Shown one piece after another: positions 62,848 through 64,000 of a stretch of DNA of 64,000 nucleotides. A program made the translations under genes and the position numbers. The number at the start of each line of letters is the position of its first letter. Position 1 is the first letter of the stretch. The stretch is from Actinobacteria bacterium HGW-Actinobacteria-4 (GTDB taxonomy: Bacteria; Actinomycetota; Actinomycetes; Actinomycetales; Demequinaceae), in contig PHEW01000005.1 of NCBI GenBank assembly GCA_002841315.1, forward strand, positions 1-64,000, read 5' to 3'. Under the pieces are notes generated by a model, which saw nothing but the letters and a program-made list of their open reading frames with translations, was not told the DNA's origin and searched no databases.

Positions 62848-64000
62848 ATGAAGCTTGGCAGAAGTGTGAAGGGGATCGCGATTGCCGCTGTGGCAACGCT
62901 TACCCTTGCCGCCTGTGCGGAAGAGTCGGGGATCGTGGAGAACACGTCCGTGACCGCCGCCTGGAATCAGGCGTTCTATTCGTTCAACCAGAACACCACC
63001 AACGGCAACGCTACGGCGAACGCCAACATCTTGTACCTCACGCAACAGTCGTTCAACTACTACAACGACGACCTCGAGCTCATCCCTAACACGGACTTCG
63101 GAACTTACGAACTCGTGTCGGAAGACCCGCTCACCGTGAAGTACACCATCAAGGACGGCGTCACGTGGTCTGACGGCGTTGCCGTGGACGCAGTCGACAT
63201 GCTCCTTCACTGGGCTGCCCTGTCCGGCAACTTCAACCAAGGCGAGGCCGAGTACGACGCTGAGACGGGTCAGATCATTCCGTCCGACGACGTCTACTTC
63301 GACACTGTCGCCATTGGCACAGGCATTGAGCTTGTCACCCAGACCCCCGAGATCGGCGACGACGGCCGTTCCTTGACGCTCATCTACGACGAGATCCTCG
63401 TTGACTGGGAGACCATCTTCACGAGCGCGGGCCTGCCTGCTCACATCATCGCCCAGCGTGCCCTCGACATCGAGGACGCCCAGGAAGCCAAGGATGCCGT
63501 GCTCGCGGCCATTCAGAACGCTGATGGTGCGGCCCTCAAGCCCATCGCGGACTTCTGGAACACCGAGTTCGACCACGTATCCATGCCGTCGGATCCAGGC
63601 ATTGTGGTTGGCAACGGCGCGTACATCGTGACTGACTTCGTTCAGGACCAGTACATCACGCTGACGGCACGCACCGAGGGTTACGTCGCAGGCCCCCAGC
63701 CTTCGATCGAAACCATCACCGTGCGTTTCATCCCCGACCCTCTTGCATCGGTTCAGGCGCTTGCCAACGGTGAAGTAGACATCACACTTCCCCAGGCAAC
63801 GACCGACGTTCTCGAGGCTGCCCAGCAGCTCTCGGGCGTGACGATCCTGAACGAGCCTGAGTCCGTGTACGAGCACGTCGACCTCGTCTTCAATGGCGAA
63901 GGCCCCTTCTCTGCTGCCGCGTATGGTGGCAACGAAGAGACCGCCAAGTTGGTGCGCCAGGCATTCCTGACGGCACTTGACGTCAACGAGGTCATTGACC
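62848..64000 (+). CDS. Family 5 solute-binding lipoprotein of a peptide-type ABC transporter (3' end outside window)
   Basis: The frame is open from this ATG to the end of the window (384 codons seen), so it is partial. The lipobox LTLAAC ends at Cys23. The mature part begins VENTSVTAAWNQAFYSFN and contains YTIKDGVTWSDGVAVDAVDM, the central family 5 (OppA/DppA-like) pattern, and later VGNGAYIVTDFVQDQYITL. It would bind oligopeptides or related solutes. AAGGAG precedes the ATG. Permease and ATPase genes would be expected beyond the right edge. Confidence 0.9.
   Translation, partial: MKLGRSVKGIAIAAVATLTLAACAEESGIVENTSVTAAWNQAFYSFNQNTTNGNATANANILYLTQQSFNYYNDDLELIPNTDFGTYELVSEDPLTVKYTIKDGVTWSDGVAVDAVDMLLHWAALSGNFNQGEAEYDAETGQIIPSDDVYFDTVAIGTGIELVTQTPEIGDDGRSLTLIYDEILVDWETIFTSAGLPAHIIAQRALDIEDAQEAKDAVLAAIQNADGAALKPIADFWNTEFDHVSMPSDPGIVVGNGAYIVTDFVQDQYITLTARTEGYVAGPQPSIETITVRFIPDPLASVQALANGEVDITLPQATTDVLEAAQQLSGVTILNEPESVYEHVDLVFNGEGPFSAAAYGGNEETAKLVRQAFLTALDVNEVID

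Overview
The window is high-G+C chromosomal DNA from an actinobacterium, most likely a member of the order Micrococcales. The evidence is gene order, coproporphyrin-type haem genes with HemQ, Mrp-type antiporter genes, many GTG/TTG starts and many leaderless-looking promoters. Gene order matches two blocks known from Mycobacterium tuberculosis, as I recall it: metG-tatD-rpfB-ksgA-ispE / glmU-prs / rplY-pth / mfd-mazG-eno-divIC-DUF501-ppx (Rv1007c-Rv1026 region), and greA-DUF4307-small protein-hlyIII-uppS-phoH2-fum-xseB-xseA-lytB2 (Rv1080c-Rv1110 region). Genus cannot be fixed from the sequence alone. I found no rRNA, CRISPR array, complete insertion sequence or prophage.

Layout. 0-9.3 kb: a VanY-type peptidase whose 5' end abuts tandem repeats resembling an insertion-sequence end, then metG, tatD, a G5/transglycosylase secreted protein, ksgA, ispE, a TetR-mscL pair facing left, tRNA-Gln and glmU. 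9.3-24.8 kb: prs, two tandem paralogous lipoproteins (reverse strand), rplY, pth, mfd, a SurA-like lipoprotein, mazG, eno, a two-gene accessory cassette (Pro-rich membrane protein and pirin) flanked by 16-bp direct repeats, ftsB/divIC, DUF501, ppx and a tRNA with anticodon UAA. 24.8-30.5 kb: a reverse-strand six-gene Mrp/Mnh Na+/H+ antiporter operon in which every gene overlaps the next by ATGA.

30.7-39.5 kb: two membrane proteins, an acetyl xylan esterase, msrA, an AI-2E family permease, greA, DUF4307, a small membrane protein, haemolysin III, a cis-prenyltransferase and a PIN-PhoH protein. 39.5-46.5 kb: a Pr6Pr membrane protein, a flavodoxin, and the haem genes, with hemA divergent from hemE-cgoX-hemQ-cpfC. 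46.5-54.2 kb: a LacI regulator divergent from a YtfQRT/YjfF-type sugar ABC transporter (probably galactofuranose or a related sugar), followed by a second paralogous ATPase. 54.2-64 kb: ndh, fumC, a PfkB sugar kinase and xseB in one reverse operon, a leucine-rich-variant gene wedged between xseB and xseA, then a 27-residue membrane peptide, ispH, rmuC and the start of a family 5 solute-binding lipoprotein that runs off the end.

Most of the window is conserved housekeeping DNA. I see no wholly new multigene system. The most unusual items are a 21-bp sequence shared exactly by the lacI leader and the second sugar ATPase, the direct-repeat-flanked cassette between eno and ftsB, the class I-shaped UAA tRNA, the split xseA/xseB pair, and the paralogous lipoproteins ending in Trp-Cys.
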